NCBI RefSeq assembly: GCF_000179555.1
Contig: NZ_AECZ01000029.1
Span: 1-49,763 of the forward strand
Reading direction: 5' to 3'
DNA from: Solidesulfovibrio fructosivorans JJ]
Lineage (GTDB): Bacteria > Desulfobacterota > Desulfovibrionia > Desulfovibrionales > Desulfovibrionaceae
Length of the DNA stretch: 49,763 nucleotides
The first letter of the stretch is position 1. Every line of letters starts with the position of its first letter. Under the pieces are notes generated by a model. It did no database searches. It was not told the origin of the DNA and worked only from the letters and a program-made list of their open reading frames with translations. Position numbers and translations under genes: made by a program. Positions 1-8,710 of the stretch are shown piece after piece.

Positions 1-26
1 TTTGCAAAAGGGTTTCCCCTCTCGCA
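1..26 (+). repeat. right half of dispersed hairpin A
   Basis: The window opens inside one arm of the A hairpin that recurs through the window (compare 17463-17504 and 43393-43435). The bases after it, CATCCCCC, match the outer flank of forward copies. The left arm lies outside the window. A TTG codon within the repeat is in frame with the following gene and would add residues MQKGFPSR, but the ATG at 50 is the better start. Confidence 0.8.
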
Positions 27-49
27 TCCCCCTTCCCCAAGGACACCTC

Positions 50-802
50 ATGAAACGTAAAATCATCGAAATCGACGAGGCCTTGTGCAACGGCTGCGGC
101 CAGTGCGTGACGGGCTGCGCCGAGGGGGCGCTCGCCATCGTGGACGGCAAGGCGCGGATCGTGGCCGACCACTTCTGCGACGGCCTGGGCGCCTGCATCG
201 GCCACTGCCCGACCGGAGCGTTGCAGATCATCGAACGGGAAGCCCCGGATTTCGATGAAAAGGCCGCGCTTGCCCATGTGGCCGCCATGGAAGGCAAAAA
301 AATGTCCGGCGGTTGCCCTTCGGGGCAGCCCCTGACCCTGACGCCCTGCCAGCAGGCCAACATCCCGACTGGGCGGACGCCGGTCGCCGGCTCGGCCCTG
401 TCCAGCTGGCCGATCAAGCTGCGGCTCGTGCCGCCTACGGCCCCGTTTCTAAAGGGCGCGCGCTTGCTTCTTACCTCGGACTGCGTGCCGCCGGCCTTTC
501 CCGCCTTCCACAGCGCTTTTCTGCCCGGCCGGGTGGCGCTGCTCGGCTGTCCGAAGTTCGATGACGTCCAGGCCTATGTGGACAAGTTGACGGCCATCGT
601 GCGCGAAAACGCCGTTGCGGACATCACCGTGCTCCAGATGGATGTGCCCTGCTGCTCGGGCATGGCCCGCATCGCGGCCATGACCGTGGCCGCCTCGGGC
701 CGGGACATCCCCGTCACCCGGGTGGTGGTCGGCAGGCGGGGCGGGATCGTGTCCATGGGACCGGTTTCCGAAAAGGGATCCGCGCGGGGGATAACCCTTT
801 AA
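50..802 (+). CDS. ferredoxin-domain iron-sulfur protein (250 aa)
   Basis: A small cytoplasmic electron-transfer-type protein. The N-terminus carries a ferredoxin fold: C13-x2-C16-x2-C19-x3-C23 is a complete [4Fe-4S] motif. The second motif, C43-x5-C49-x3-C53-P, has Leu at the position of the usual middle cysteine, so that site is either a [3Fe-4S] cluster or degenerate. Residues about 80-250 form a second domain I do not recognise, with a CCSGMARI segment (two adjacent cysteines) that could bind metal or a cluster. The ATG at 50 follows AAGGACACCTC, a weak ribosome site. The gene lies just downstream of an A repeat and upstream of a cupin gene. The partner is unknown. Confidence is high for the ferredoxin domain and low for the biological role. 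Confidence 0.8.
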   Translation: MKRKIIEIDEALCNGCGQCVTGCAEGALAIVDGKARIVADHFCDGLGACIGHCPTGALQIIEREAPDFDEKAALAHVAAMEGKKMSGGCPSGQPLTLTPCQQANIPTGRTPVAGSALSSWPIKLRLVPPTAPFLKGARLLLTSDCVPPAFPAFHSAFLPGRVALLGCPKFDDVQAYVDKLTAIVRENAVADITVLQMDVPCCSGMARIAAMTVAASGRDIPVTRVVVGRRGGIVSMGPVSEKGSARGITL

Positions 803-850
803 AAAGGCCGGCAGCCCCTCTCGCGCTTTCCCCCTCCTAAACTTTTTACC
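781..850 (-). repeat. degenerate A half-element, reverse orientation
   Basis: The order is hairpin (CGCGCGGGGG...CCCCTCTCGCG), CTTTCCCCCTCCTAAAC and TTTTTACC. This is the reverse complement of the TTTAGGAAGGGGAGAGCGCGAGAGGGG order of intact copies. The stem has mismatches, so this copy looks decayed. It overlaps the last codons of the preceding gene and may have extended that reading frame. Confidence 0.6.
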
Positions 851-895
851 TTAAAAAATTGGATAATCTCTCGTCACCAATCAAGGAGACCCGCC

Positions 896-1213
896 ATGAA
901 GAAAATCAACATCTTCGAGGAAGGTCCGTTCAAGGATACGGGGTACGGCATGCTGTGGGTTCATGATTCGGCCGACTTTCGCATCATTAACTTCAACTTC
1001 AAGGCCGGCCAGACCCTGCCCGTGCACAACCATGAAGTGGACGGCGAACTGTCCATCGTGGTGCTCGAAGGCGAAGGGGAATTTCTCGGGGCCGATGATG
1101 CGACGTCGCCGGCCAAGGCGGGCGACGTGGTGGTGTGCCCCATCGCCATGCCCCATGGCATTCGCGCCATCACCGACATGCGCGTGTTGGTGACCATCGC
1201 GCCGCCCCCATAA
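896..1213 (+). CDS. single-domain cupin protein (105 aa)
   Basis: A small cytoplasmic beta-barrel protein of the RmlC-like cupin fold. Motif 1 is seen as G-(x)5-H-N-H-(x)4-E around residues 37-51 (PVHNHEVDGELS), giving the two His and one Glu that usually bind a divalent metal. Motif 2 is PxxMPHGI near residues 83-90. The length is normal for stand-alone cupins. The start is supported by AAGGAGA 7-8 bases upstream. Such proteins can be metal-dependent enzymes or ligand sensors, and nothing here identifies a substrate. It is separated from the upstream ferredoxin gene by a decayed A repeat, so co-transcription is uncertain. Confidence 0.85.
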   Translation: MKKINIFEEGPFKDTGYGMLWVHDSADFRIINFNFKAGQTLPVHNHEVDGELSIVVLEGEGEFLGADDATSPAKAGDVVVCPIAMPHGIRAITDMRVLVTIAPPP

Positions 1214-1618
1214 TCCTTCGCCAGAAAAAAACGCGTCAAATGAAATTATCTTGGCGCGGGCACGTGATTTCAATGGGTTATAGTGCGAAGCCCCCTTGTC
1301 AGCGGCGCGGTTATGTGAAAAAAATCGCAATAGACGACCGCGATGCGGGGTCGCGGCGCGGCGAGGCACGCGCCGGCGCGTAATGCCAACCACGCGCCGA
1401 CGAAACGGTTCGCTCCAAGCAAACGCCATAAGCGGACGCGAACCCGCCGGCCTCCTTATTCGGACCCCAAACCACAAGGACTTTGGCGAACCGGCTTCGC
1501 CGCGCCACGCCCTGCATCGCGGCTTCGTATCGGAAAAGGGGCACAGGATCGGCTCCCCGATGACGGAAGGCGGAAGAACCCGCCGTAGCGGGGTGTTGAG
1601 AACTTTCTCGGCAGGCCG
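1214..1618. other. 405-bp intergenic region, no gene seen
   Basis: It lies between the cupin gene and the convergent DUF1501 gene. Reading frames here have no ribosome site and no recognisable protein. At 1575-1592 a short inverted repeat (CCCGCCGTAGCGGGG) could act as a weak terminator for the minus-strand gene. Bases 1225-1300 are AT-richer than the surroundings. I see nothing else. Confidence 0.5.
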
Positions 1619-2863
1619 TCAGGCAACGATCTTTGGTCCGTCCTTGGCCAGCTTGTACCCGGGGAAGACATCGCCGAGCCTGCTTTCGGGCAGGCCCAGA
1701 TGGCGCACGGCAATGCCGGCGATCACGTCGCGCCAGTCCGTGGCCACGGGGATGTCGTGCCCGCCGGCCAACCTGTGCCCGGCCAGCCCCGGCCAGTCGC
1801 CGTAGAGCCGGCCGCCGGCCACCGGACCGCCGAGCGCCAGCATCACGCCGCCCTGGCCGTTGTCCGTGCCGCCGAATCCGTTTTCCCGGGCCGTGCGCCC
1901 GAATTCCCCCAGCGCCACAATGACCGTGTCGTCGGCATGCCTGCCGAGGGCCTTCACCATATTGGCCAAGCCCTGACCCGTCTCGCGCAGCCGATCGGCC
2001 AGATAGCCCTTGGCCACGCCCTGGCAGGAATGGGTGTCGAAGCCTCCGATGGCCAGATAGGCCAGAGCCGCGTCGCGCCGGCGCGCCAGTTCGCGGCCGA
2101 AACGCTCGGCGAAATCCGGGAAAGCGGGCGCGGGGATGGCCCCGGCCGCCGCCCGGCGCGCCTCGGCCAACAACTTGGCCAGCACTTCCCTGCGCTCGTT
2201 CCGGCCGGCCGCAAAGGCCTTGGCCAGGGGTTCCTTGCCGGAAAAAAGCTGTCCCGCCGCATCGAAAAGGGTCTGGTCCTCCACCGGCAGGCCGGGCAGG
2301 CGTGGGCCGCGCCCCGGGGCGATCATGTTGTAATGGGGCGCGCCGTCGTACACGTCGCCCCGGCAGGCGACGAGCATCTGCCCCTTGCCGCCGCCAAGGG
2401 CCACGGCCAGCCGGCCGAGCCAACCGGTGCGGCCGGAGCCGCCTGCGGCCGTGCCCCGGGCAAAGGCGGCCACCGCCGCAGCATGTTGCGGCCTGACGCC
2501 GGGCAGGCCGCAGGCCGGAATCAGGGCCAACTTCTTTTGGCCGAAAAACGGGGCCACATCGGCCAGGGCCGGATGCAGCAGGAAGCCGTCTCCCAGGTCC
2601 AGCCCGCCGCAATCGGCCGGCAGGGCCAGGGTCGGGCGCAGATAGCGGTACAGGGGATCGCCCGTCGGCGCGACGACGGACAGGCCGTCGGGACCGCCCT
2701 GGAGCAGCAGCACCACCAACTGCTTGCCGGCGCGCCAGACCGGCTGGGCCTTCTTCTTGGCCCCGCGCCCTTTCTTGCCGCGCGCGGCAAAAATCCCAGT
2801 CGGACAAGCCAGCCCGGCCGCGCCCAGCATGGCCAGAAACCGCAGCGCCTCGCGTCGTCGCAC
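1619..2863 (-). CDS. exported DUF1501-family protein (414 aa)
   Basis: DUF1501 proteins have an alkaline-phosphatase/sulfatase-like fold and are usually exported. Their reaction is not established. Here the N-terminus MRRREALRFLAMLGAAGLACP is a twin-arginine-like or Sec signal. Family landmarks are present: LVVLLLQGGPDGLSVVAP (about 48-65), GGFDTHS in the middle, and EFGRTARENGFGGTDNGQGG near the C-terminus. The last is normally GTDHG; Asn replaces the His. GTG start at 2863 with GGGGCGAGG upstream. It sits downstream of a DUF1800 gene on the same strand; the two families are very often paired and probably act together at the envelope. Function is unknown. Confidence 0.85.
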   Translation of the reverse strand: MRRREALRFLAMLGAAGLACPTGIFAARGKKGRGAKKKAQPVWRAGKQLVVLLLQGGPDGLSVVAPTGDPLYRYLRPTLALPADCGGLDLGDGFLLHPALADVAPFFGQKKLALIPACGLPGVRPQHAAAVAAFARGTAAGGSGRTGWLGRLAVALGGGKGQMLVACRGDVYDGAPHYNMIAPGRGPRLPGLPVEDQTLFDAAGQLFSGKEPLAKAFAAGRNERREVLAKLLAEARRAAAGAIPAPAFPDFAERFGRELARRRDAALAYLAIGGFDTHSCQGVAKGYLADRLRETGQGLANMVKALGRHADDTVIVALGEFGRTARENGFGGTDNGQGGVMLALGGPVAGGRLYGDWPGLAGHRLAGGHDIPVATDWRDVIAGIAVRHLGLPESRLGDVFPGYKLAKDGPKIVA

Positions 2864-3095
2864 CCTCGCCCCCGATCCGTCGATAGGTCAGTTGGTTATT
2901 ATGCCTTCGGCGACCAAAGGGCTCCGCCCTCTGGACTCCCGAACCCGAAAGGCTCTCTCGCCGGCACGGATCACGCGGCTCCTGCGCAAAAGCAATCCCC
3001 GCCGGCGTAAAGACTTCCCTCGCACCCTTGATCCGTCATCTTGAACGATCGAAAAACTTGAAGCCGGTCCCCCTTGAAAATTTTTGAAGGGGGGT

Positions 3096-3130
3096 CCGGG
3101 GGGAAACTTTTTCAAAAAGTTTCCCCCCGG
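3096..3130 (-). repeat. B-type hairpin between DUF1800 and DUF1501
   Basis: A perfect 17-bp stem closed by a single C, CCGGGGGGAAACTTTTT and its complement. It is immediately followed on the minus strand by ACCCCCCTTC and a second imperfect inverted repeat (3069-3094). It lies 28 bases after the stop codon of the DUF1800 gene. It may terminate transcription or cap the 3' end of the mRNA. The flank matches the B half of the composite repeats at 30001, 43270 and 44256. Confidence 0.8.
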
Positions 3131-3158
3131 CCGCCGGAGGCGCCTCCTCCTCTCCCCT

Positions 3159-4658
3159 TTAATACCGCATGAAATCGGGCGCGGCCAACAGCACGGCCGG
3201 TCCGGCCTTGGCCGCCGTTTTCTTCGCTGCCTCGGACACGGTGGGACCCAGGGTCACGGCCAGCTCGAACACGTCGAGTTTTTTGGGCGTGATGCCAAGG
3301 CCCGGGATATGCCCGGCGGCGAGGTCGCCGGCAAAGGTCACGCGGCGCATGATGGCGTCCGGTTTCTGCCAATGGGCGGCGGCCACGGGATAGCCTTCCG
3401 GGCCGTCGGCCGCATAGAGCGGCTGGCCAAGGCCGGCCAGGGCACCGGCCAGGGCGGCGGCGTCCGTGGCCTTGGCGCCCACGGCCCGGGCGGCCGAAAC
3501 GACCTGGCGCAGGGGCGGCTTGAACCGGTTGCCCATGTATTTCGGGTCGAAAAATTCGCGACTGGTGAACAGCGTGCGCAGGGTTTCGCGGATGTCGCCG
3601 TCGGTCTTGCCGAAGGTCGCGACCATGCGGGAAACGAGGGCGGCCGGCGGCTCGTCGGCCAGGAAATAGACGGCCAGCTTGCGACAGATGTTTTTGGCCG
3701 TGGCCGGGTGGCTGGCCAGGATGCGCAGGGCGGCCACGCCCTCGGACAGGCCGGTGCCTTTGATCGTGTGCCCGAGCAGCACTTTGTCGGATGGATCGTG
3801 CAGGTCAACGTCGAAATTGAATCCGCCCGACTCCGACGCTCCCCGGGCCGCGCCCACGCGCCAGCCGGTGAGGATGCGGGCCAGGGCCACGGTGTCGGCC
3901 GGCTTTTGCGGACCACCCGGGCCGAGGGTCTGGTGGGCGATGAGGATGGCGGCGTAGGTCGGGTCGAGGGCTTCCTTTGCCGCCGCGCCGTTTTCGCGGT
4001 GGACCACGTTTTTCCAGTTGTCCCGGGCGATGAGCATGGCCGGGTGCGTGGCCGTGGCCATAAGCAGGTCGAGAAACTTGCCCATGGCGTGGGGGCGGAT
4101 GGCCTCGCGCTCGAAGGAGCCGACCCAGAGGTGGGCCAGGCCCTTTTTCGCGCCCAGGCTGAAGTGGTCGCTCCAAAAGGCGACCATGAGTTCGTAGAGT
4201 TGCCGCCGGGACCAGATGGCGCGCAGGAGTCGGGCGTTCGCCGCCTCCAGGGCCACCTCGCCGGCCCGGTCGAAGGTGCGGCGCATGGCTTCGGGCCCCG
4301 GCTTGGCGGCGGAGGCGGCCGAGGGGCCGTATTCCCGGAACAGATGCACGGTGTCCATGGACTCGCTGGGGAGCTTTTCCAGGGCCTTGGCCAGCGCCGG
4401 CGGGTCGTCCAGCTTTTCGTAGGCAAGCTGGCTGTCGATAAAGGCCGGCACGCCCATGGCGGCGACGGCTTTGAGGAGCCCCGGCGTGGGGCCGTAGGTC
4501 AGGCGGCTTACGGCCTGGGCCGCCTTGTCGCTGGCCGATGGCGCGCCAGCCGCGGCGGCCGCGACAACCCCGCCAAGAAACAAGGCCGCCAGCAGGGCGA
4601 AAAGGCCCACGGCGATGCGGCGAAACGCGGACGGGAAGTTGCGCGACATAGCGGCCAT
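3159..4658 (-). CDS. exported DUF1800-family protein (about 499 aa)
   Basis: Recognised as DUF1800 from an N-terminal AVSRLTYGPTPG segment, a helical body rich in R/W/E (LLRAIWSRRQLYELMVAFWSDHFS, typical of the family), and NICRKLAVYFLADEPP...LRTLFTSREFFDP followed by KPPLRQVVSAARAVGA, the usual C-terminal half. A hydrophobic segment near residues 15-40 (FRRIAVGLFALLAALFLGGVV) is a signal peptide or anchor. The start is uncertain: ATG at 4658 or 4649, with no clear ribosome site; a TTG at 4733 is possible but puts a poor sequence before the signal. Upstream partner of the DUF1501 gene. The family's biochemical activity is unknown. Confidence 0.8.
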   Translation of the reverse strand: MAAMSRNFPSAFRRIAVGLFALLAALFLGGVVAAAAAGAPSASDKAAQAVSRLTYGPTPGLLKAVAAMGVPAFIDSQLAYEKLDDPPALAKALEKLPSESMDTVHLFREYGPSAASAAKPGPEAMRRTFDRAGEVALEAANARLLRAIWSRRQLYELMVAFWSDHFSLGAKKGLAHLWVGSFEREAIRPHAMGKFLDLLMATATHPAMLIARDNWKNVVHRENGAAAKEALDPTYAAILIAHQTLGPGGPQKPADTVALARILTGWRVGAARGASESGGFNFDVDLHDPSDKVLLGHTIKGTGLSEGVAALRILASHPATAKNICRKLAVYFLADEPPAALVSRMVATFGKTDGDIRETLRTLFTSREFFDPKYMGNRFKPPLRQVVSAARAVGAKATDAAALAGALAGLGQPLYAADGPEGYPVAAAHWQKPDAIMRRVTFAGDLAAGHIPGLGITPKKLDVFELAVTLGPTVSEAAKKTAAKAGPAVLLAAPDFMRY

Positions 4659-4770
4659 TGCGACACTGTGCGCGGCCGATGGGGAAATGTCAATTGCGCG
4701 AAGGCGCTCGGAAAGCCGTGCAGTCGCGCGCAAGACCTGTTACGTTGGCAACAACTGCAAGGAGGATTCG

Positions 4771-4941
4771 ATGCCGCCAGTCTACATGAAACAGACGGTA
4801 ATCAAGTACGGCGTGGGCTTCGGCTCGGCCCTGGCCATGGCTGTCTCGTTCACCCTCAACAAGTCCATCTTCTGGGCTATCATCCACGGTATCCTGGGCT
4901 GGATCTACGTCCTGTACGCCTGGATTTTCAAGACGTACTGA
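4771..4941 (+). CDS. small membrane protein (56 aa)
   Basis: A short hydrophobic protein, MPPVYMKQTVIKYGVGFGSA to the C-terminal FKTY. One or two membrane-spanning stretches are visible (about 14-30 and 33-52, the second WAIIHGILGWIYVLYAWIF). A strong ribosome site, AAGGAGGATTCG, precedes the ATG, which supports a real gene. It is divergent from the DUF1800 gene and convergent with the glycosyltransferase. I do not recognise a named family. Confidence 0.75.
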   Translation: MPPVYMKQTVIKYGVGFGSALAMAVSFTLNKSIFWAIIHGILGWIYVLYAWIFKTY

Positions 4942-5016
4942 GGCGCGAAACGGCCCGCCACGGCAAAAACTCCGTAGCCGCCTTGCCGGCATCCCCGTGG
5001 GCTGTCGGCAAGGCCG

Positions 5017-6495
5017 TCAATAGAGGAAAATGGTATAGTCCGCCAGGCCCTCCCGTTTGAACGGCACATGGCGTTTGCCGAAAAAATCGGCGATGACATC
5101 GCGCATGTATCCGTAGACGAGGATGGCGCCGTGGGGATTTTCCTTCAAGAACCCGTCATCCTTCACCTTGGTGTGGGCGTTGCCGTAATCGAGGTCGATG
5201 AACCGGAAGTTGCGCACGTCAAAGCCGTAGTATTGCAGGCCGAAGGCTTCGGGGGAGCGCCAGTCTGTTCCGTGCTTCCAGTTGAGGAGATGGACGGGCA
5301 GGCCGGCGGCGGCTAGCTCCCGCGTCTTCAAACCGGCGAGGATGATGGTGTTCCTCGTGCTTTGAAACGTCGCGTCAAGGTGCGACAGGGTCAGGGTGAG
5401 GACGATGCACAGCAGCGCGTATTGGGTAACGCGCGGAAAGTTTTCGATAAGCATGCAAAAGCAAAAGAGCAGTAAAATGAGAACAGGGAATCCATACCTT
5501 GCGACATAAATTGGAAAAACGAATGAGATGGCATTGATGACAAAGAAAAGGGAAAATACGAAAAGAGAGATATACAGCCAGATCACACGCTGCTCACAAA
5601 AATTTTTTACAATAAAATAGGCAGCCCCGTCTTTGGCGGATGCTCTCTGATAAATCGTTTCATTATGGATATAAAATGTAAGACCCAGCACAAAAAAAGT
5701 AAAGAAGATGGCACCAGCGTAAAGATCGCCGAAATATTGCGCGAAGCGCATGGCCACAAGAAAATCAAGCCAATCCGGCCGGACGATCCAATCCCCGTGC
5801 AGGGCGGGGACACCCTCCAGAAGGTACCTGGAGAGCAAAAAGAGGACAGGAACAAGGCCGATGACGGTCAGGATATTGAACTTTAAAAACCGGGACGTGT
5901 TCGGTCGTTCGGGAATGAGAAGCGCGGTTGTCGCGACAAAAAGGCAAACAACAGGAATGCCGATGTACGTCGCATAACACAAAAGAACACTACTGCCTAT
6001 GAAAAAAAGGACCTTATTATCCGAGTACGAACGTATTGTCGCACAAGAAAAATATAGGCAGAGGACAAACAAAAGACCGTAAAGCGTATAGGGCCGGGCC
6101 ATGGTGGCCCATTGCATGAAAAAAGGATTGAGACCCAAAAGAATGAGAAAGATAAACGCCAGAAAGCCGTTTACATATCTTTTCACGAGGCTCCAGGACG
6201 CAAACAGGCAAAGCACCCCGGCGATGGCGGAGGGCAAGCGCAGGACAAGCTCGGACGGATGCGGCTGCGGCGCGAACACGCGCAACAGGAGCTGGTAGAG
6301 AGGAGCGGAATAATCCTGTGTCTGCAAGAGCCCTTCGAGAAAAGGTCGCTTGGCGGTCAGCAGCATGATAAATTCGTCAAGCAGGAGGGCCTTGCTCCTG
6401 GAAAGAGCGATATAGAGAACGCCGAAAAGGAGCATCACGGCCAAGGGGATGCTTCTTTCAAAAAAGGCACTGCTTTTACTTTTCATACTTCCCAT
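5017..6495 (-). CDS. GT39-like polytopic membrane glycosyltransferase (about 492 aa)
   Basis: About twelve hydrophobic helices and an early LLLDEFIMLLTAKRP segment: the Asp-Glu in the first periplasmic loop is the hallmark of GT-C enzymes of the PMT/ArnT (GT39) type, which move a sugar from a polyprenyl carrier to protein or lipid. FMQWATMARPYTLYGLLFVL is the matching second loop (ARPY). The C-terminus is a soluble domain (NPHGAILVYGYMRDVIADFFG). Start at ATG 6495 or 6486. The coding sequence from about 5450 to 6200 is visibly richer in A/T and in codons such as ATA and AAA than its neighbours, suggesting acquisition. No lipid-A or glycan genes flank it, so the substrate is unknown. Confidence 0.8.
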   Translation of the reverse strand: MGSMKSKSSAFFERSIPLAVMLLFGVLYIALSRSKALLLDEFIMLLTAKRPFLEGLLQTQDYSAPLYQLLLRVFAPQPHPSELVLRLPSAIAGVLCLFASWSLVKRYVNGFLAFIFLILLGLNPFFMQWATMARPYTLYGLLFVLCLYFSCATIRSYSDNKVLFFIGSSVLLCYATYIGIPVVCLFVATTALLIPERPNTSRFLKFNILTVIGLVPVLFLLSRYLLEGVPALHGDWIVRPDWLDFLVAMRFAQYFGDLYAGAIFFTFFVLGLTFYIHNETIYQRASAKDGAAYFIVKNFCEQRVIWLYISLFVFSLFFVINAISFVFPIYVARYGFPVLILLLFCFCMLIENFPRVTQYALLCIVLTLTLSHLDATFQSTRNTIILAGLKTRELAAAGLPVHLLNWKHGTDWRSPEAFGLQYYGFDVRNFRFIDLDYGNAHTKVKDDGFLKENPHGAILVYGYMRDVIADFFGKRHVPFKREGLADYTIFLY

Positions 6496-6637
6496 GCCGC
6501 CCGCCAAGTTGCATGGCCCTCTCGCGTTTACGCCGGCAAGCCGGGACCGAAGCGCCCCGCGCCGGAAAAGCGGCCCTTCGCATGGGGAGGGATTCCCCCC
6601 GGAAAGAAACACTTCCCTCAAGGGCGCGCGCCGCGCG

Positions 6638-7963
6638 TTACCGCTTGCCCCCGGCCGACAGGCCCCGACGGTCCACGACGCGGATGGTCTTGCCTTCCTG
6701 GCTTCGGGCCAGGCTCCCCGGCTCCACCAGGCGCACGGCGATGCCCACGCCAAGCTCCGAGGCCAGCCGGCGCTCGAGCTTGTCCACAAGCGTTTGATGC
6801 TCGGCCACACGGTCGAAAAGCAGCTCCTCGGTGGGCTCCACCTCGAGCAGCGCCTCGTCGAGGGCCCCGTCGCGGGCAACGACGATGCGGTAGTTGGGGG
6901 TCGTGCCCTCGACCTCGAGCAACAGCGATTCCACCCGCGAAGGGAACACGTTGACGCCCCGGATGATGAGCATGTCGTCGCTGCGCCCGACAATGCGGCC
7001 GATGCGGCGCATGGTGCGGCCGCAGGGGCACGGCCCGGGGAGGATGCGGGTGACGTCGCCGGTACGGAAGCGGACCATGGGAAAGGCTTCCTTGGTGAGC
7101 GTGGTGATGACCAGCTCCCCTTCCTCGCCGTCGGGAACCGGCTCGCCCGTGCCCGGGTCCACGATCTCGATGAGGAAATGGTCTTCGCTGACGTGCATGC
7201 CGGATTTTTCCAGGCATTCGCCGGCCACGCCCGGGCCCATGATTTCGCTTAAGCCGTAATTGTCCGTGGCCGTGAGCTTGAGACGGTCCTCGATGGCGGC
7301 GCGCATGGCCTCGGTCCAGGTCTCGGCCCCGAAAAGCCCGAAGCGCAGGGACAGAGAATTGACGTTGATGTCCATGGCCGCAAGGACTTCGGCCAGATGC
7401 AGGGCGTAGCTCGGTGTGGCCACGAAGACCGAGGTGCGGTAATCCTGCATGATGGCCGCCTGACGGCGCGTGCCGCCGCTACTGGCCGGAATCACGGCCG
7501 CGCCCACGGCCTCGGCCCCGTAATGAAAGCCCATGCCGCCGGTGAAAAGCCCGTAGCCCAGCGCGATCTGGACCACGTCGTCCTGGCTGGCCCCGGCCGC
7601 GACCAGCACCCGCCCCACCAGCCGGGACCAGGTTTTGACGTCGTTTCGGGTGTAGCCCGCGACCACGGGCTTGCCCGTCGTGCCGGACGAGGCGTGAAGC
7701 CGCACCACCTCGCGCAGGGGCACGGCGAAAAGTCCGTAGGGATAGGCCTCGCGCAGATCGGCCTTGGTGGTAAAGGGCAGGTTTTTTACATCGGCCAGAT
7801 CGGTGAAGGCCTCGGGGTCGATGTCGCGCTCGGCGAACCGATTGCGATACAGCGGCACGTTGCGCGACACGCGCATCAGCGTCTCCTGGAGCCTCTCCAG
7901 TTGCAGCTGGGCCAGATCGGCCCGGTCCATGGTCTCGAACTCGGGCTCGAAGCATTCGCGCAT
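6638..7963 (-). CDS. paaK: phenylacetate-CoA ligase family protein (441 aa)
   Basis: An adenylate-forming enzyme of the PaaK type, converting an aryl acid, ATP and CoA to aryl-CoA, AMP and PPi in the cytoplasm. Seen: the P-loop-like LHASSGTTGKP (about 90-100), YGLSEIMGPG (A5-like motif), GELVITTLTKEAFPMVRFRTGD (A7/A8), the C-terminal RSDDMLIIRGVNVFPSRVE, and CGRTMRRIGRI, all typical. The length matches PaaK (430-440 aa). ATG at 7963 chosen for GGGAGG seven bases upstream. It is the last gene after livJHMGF with a 27-base gap to livF, so the importer probably brings in an aromatic or aryl acid that this enzyme activates. Phenylacetate is the family's model substrate; specificity here is not proven. 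Confidence 0.9.
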   Translation of the reverse strand: MRECFEPEFETMDRADLAQLQLERLQETLMRVSRNVPLYRNRFAERDIDPEAFTDLADVKNLPFTTKADLREAYPYGLFAVPLREVVRLHASSGTTGKPVVAGYTRNDVKTWSRLVGRVLVAAGASQDDVVQIALGYGLFTGGMGFHYGAEAVGAAVIPASSGGTRRQAAIMQDYRTSVFVATPSYALHLAEVLAAMDINVNSLSLRFGLFGAETWTEAMRAAIEDRLKLTATDNYGLSEIMGPGVAGECLEKSGMHVSEDHFLIEIVDPGTGEPVPDGEEGELVITTLTKEAFPMVRFRTGDVTRILPGPCPCGRTMRRIGRIVGRSDDMLIIRGVNVFPSRVESLLLEVEGTTPNYRIVVARDGALDEALLEVEPTEELLFDRVAEHQTLVDKLERRLASELGVGIAVRLVEPGSLARSQEGKTIRVVDRRGLSAGGKR

Positions 7964-7990
7964 GGTCCGCCTCCCTGTTTGACGCACCGC

Positions 7991-8710
7991 CTATGCGTCC
8001 TTTTCCCGCCCCAGATAGGCCCGTCGCACGTCATGATTGGCCAAAAGCTGCTCGGAGGTGCCGGAGAGAAGCACCCGGCCCGTCTCCAGCACATAGCCCC
8101 GGTCGGCCACGGCCAGGGCGCTCTTGGCATTCTGCTCGACCAAAAGCACAGTGAGCCCCTTGTCGCGGCGCAGCTCGCCCACGTGACGGAATATCTCCTT
8201 GCACACCTGCGGGGCCAGCCCCATGCCGGGCTCGTCGAGGAGCAGGCAGCGCGGCCTGGCCATCAGCGCCCGCCCGATGGCCAGCATCTGCTGCTCGCCG
8301 CCGGAAAGCGCCGCCGCCTGCTGTCCCCGACGCTCGGCCAGGACCGGAAACATGTCGTACATCGCGTCCCGGTCCGCCAGCGCCTCGCGCCGCTTATACC
8401 GCGAATAGGCGCCGAGCAGCAGGTTGTCCTCCACGGTCATCGGCCCGAACACCAGCCGCCGCTCCGGCACATGGGACAGGCCCAGGCGCACGATGCGCTC
8501 GGGCTTCACCCCGGCGATGGAGCGGCCGTCGAAGAGCACTTCGCCGGCGGAAACGCGCAGCAGCCCGGAGATGGCGGATAAAAGCGTGGTCTTGCCCGCG
8601 CCGTTGGCCCCGATAAGCGCCACGATCTCGCCCGGGGCCACATGCAGCGACACCCGGCGCACCGCATGCACCCGGCCGTAATGGATATCGACGTTGCGCA
8701 AGGTGAGCAT
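7991..8710 (-). CDS. livF: ABC transporter ATP-binding protein LivF (239 aa)
   Basis: One of two cytoplasmic ATPases of a branched-chain amino-acid-type (HAAT) importer. Walker A GANGAGKTT (about 34-42), signature LSGGEQQML, Walker B RCLLLDEPGMGLAP and the switch His region are all intact. The short LivF length and the text RVHAVRRVSLHVAPGEIVALIG are typical of this subunit. Its ATG shares one base with the stop of livG (TGATG), indicating translational coupling. Confidence 0.95.
   Translation of the reverse strand: MLTLRNVDIHYGRVHAVRRVSLHVAPGEIVALIGANGAGKTTLLSAISGLLRVSAGEVLFDGRSIAGVKPERIVRLGLSHVPERRLVFGPMTVEDNLLLGAYSRYKRREALADRDAMYDMFPVLAERRGQQAAALSGGEQQMLAIGRALMARPRCLLLDEPGMGLAPQVCKEIFRHVGELRRDKGLTVLLVEQNAKSALAVADRGYVLETGRVLLSGTSEQLLANHDVRRAYLGREKDA

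Noticed and set aside
1296-1805. Plus-strand frame overlapping the DUF1501 gene
   Set aside because: Arg/Pro/Ser-rich antisense composition, no start signal; the DUF1501 motifs on the other strand are clear.
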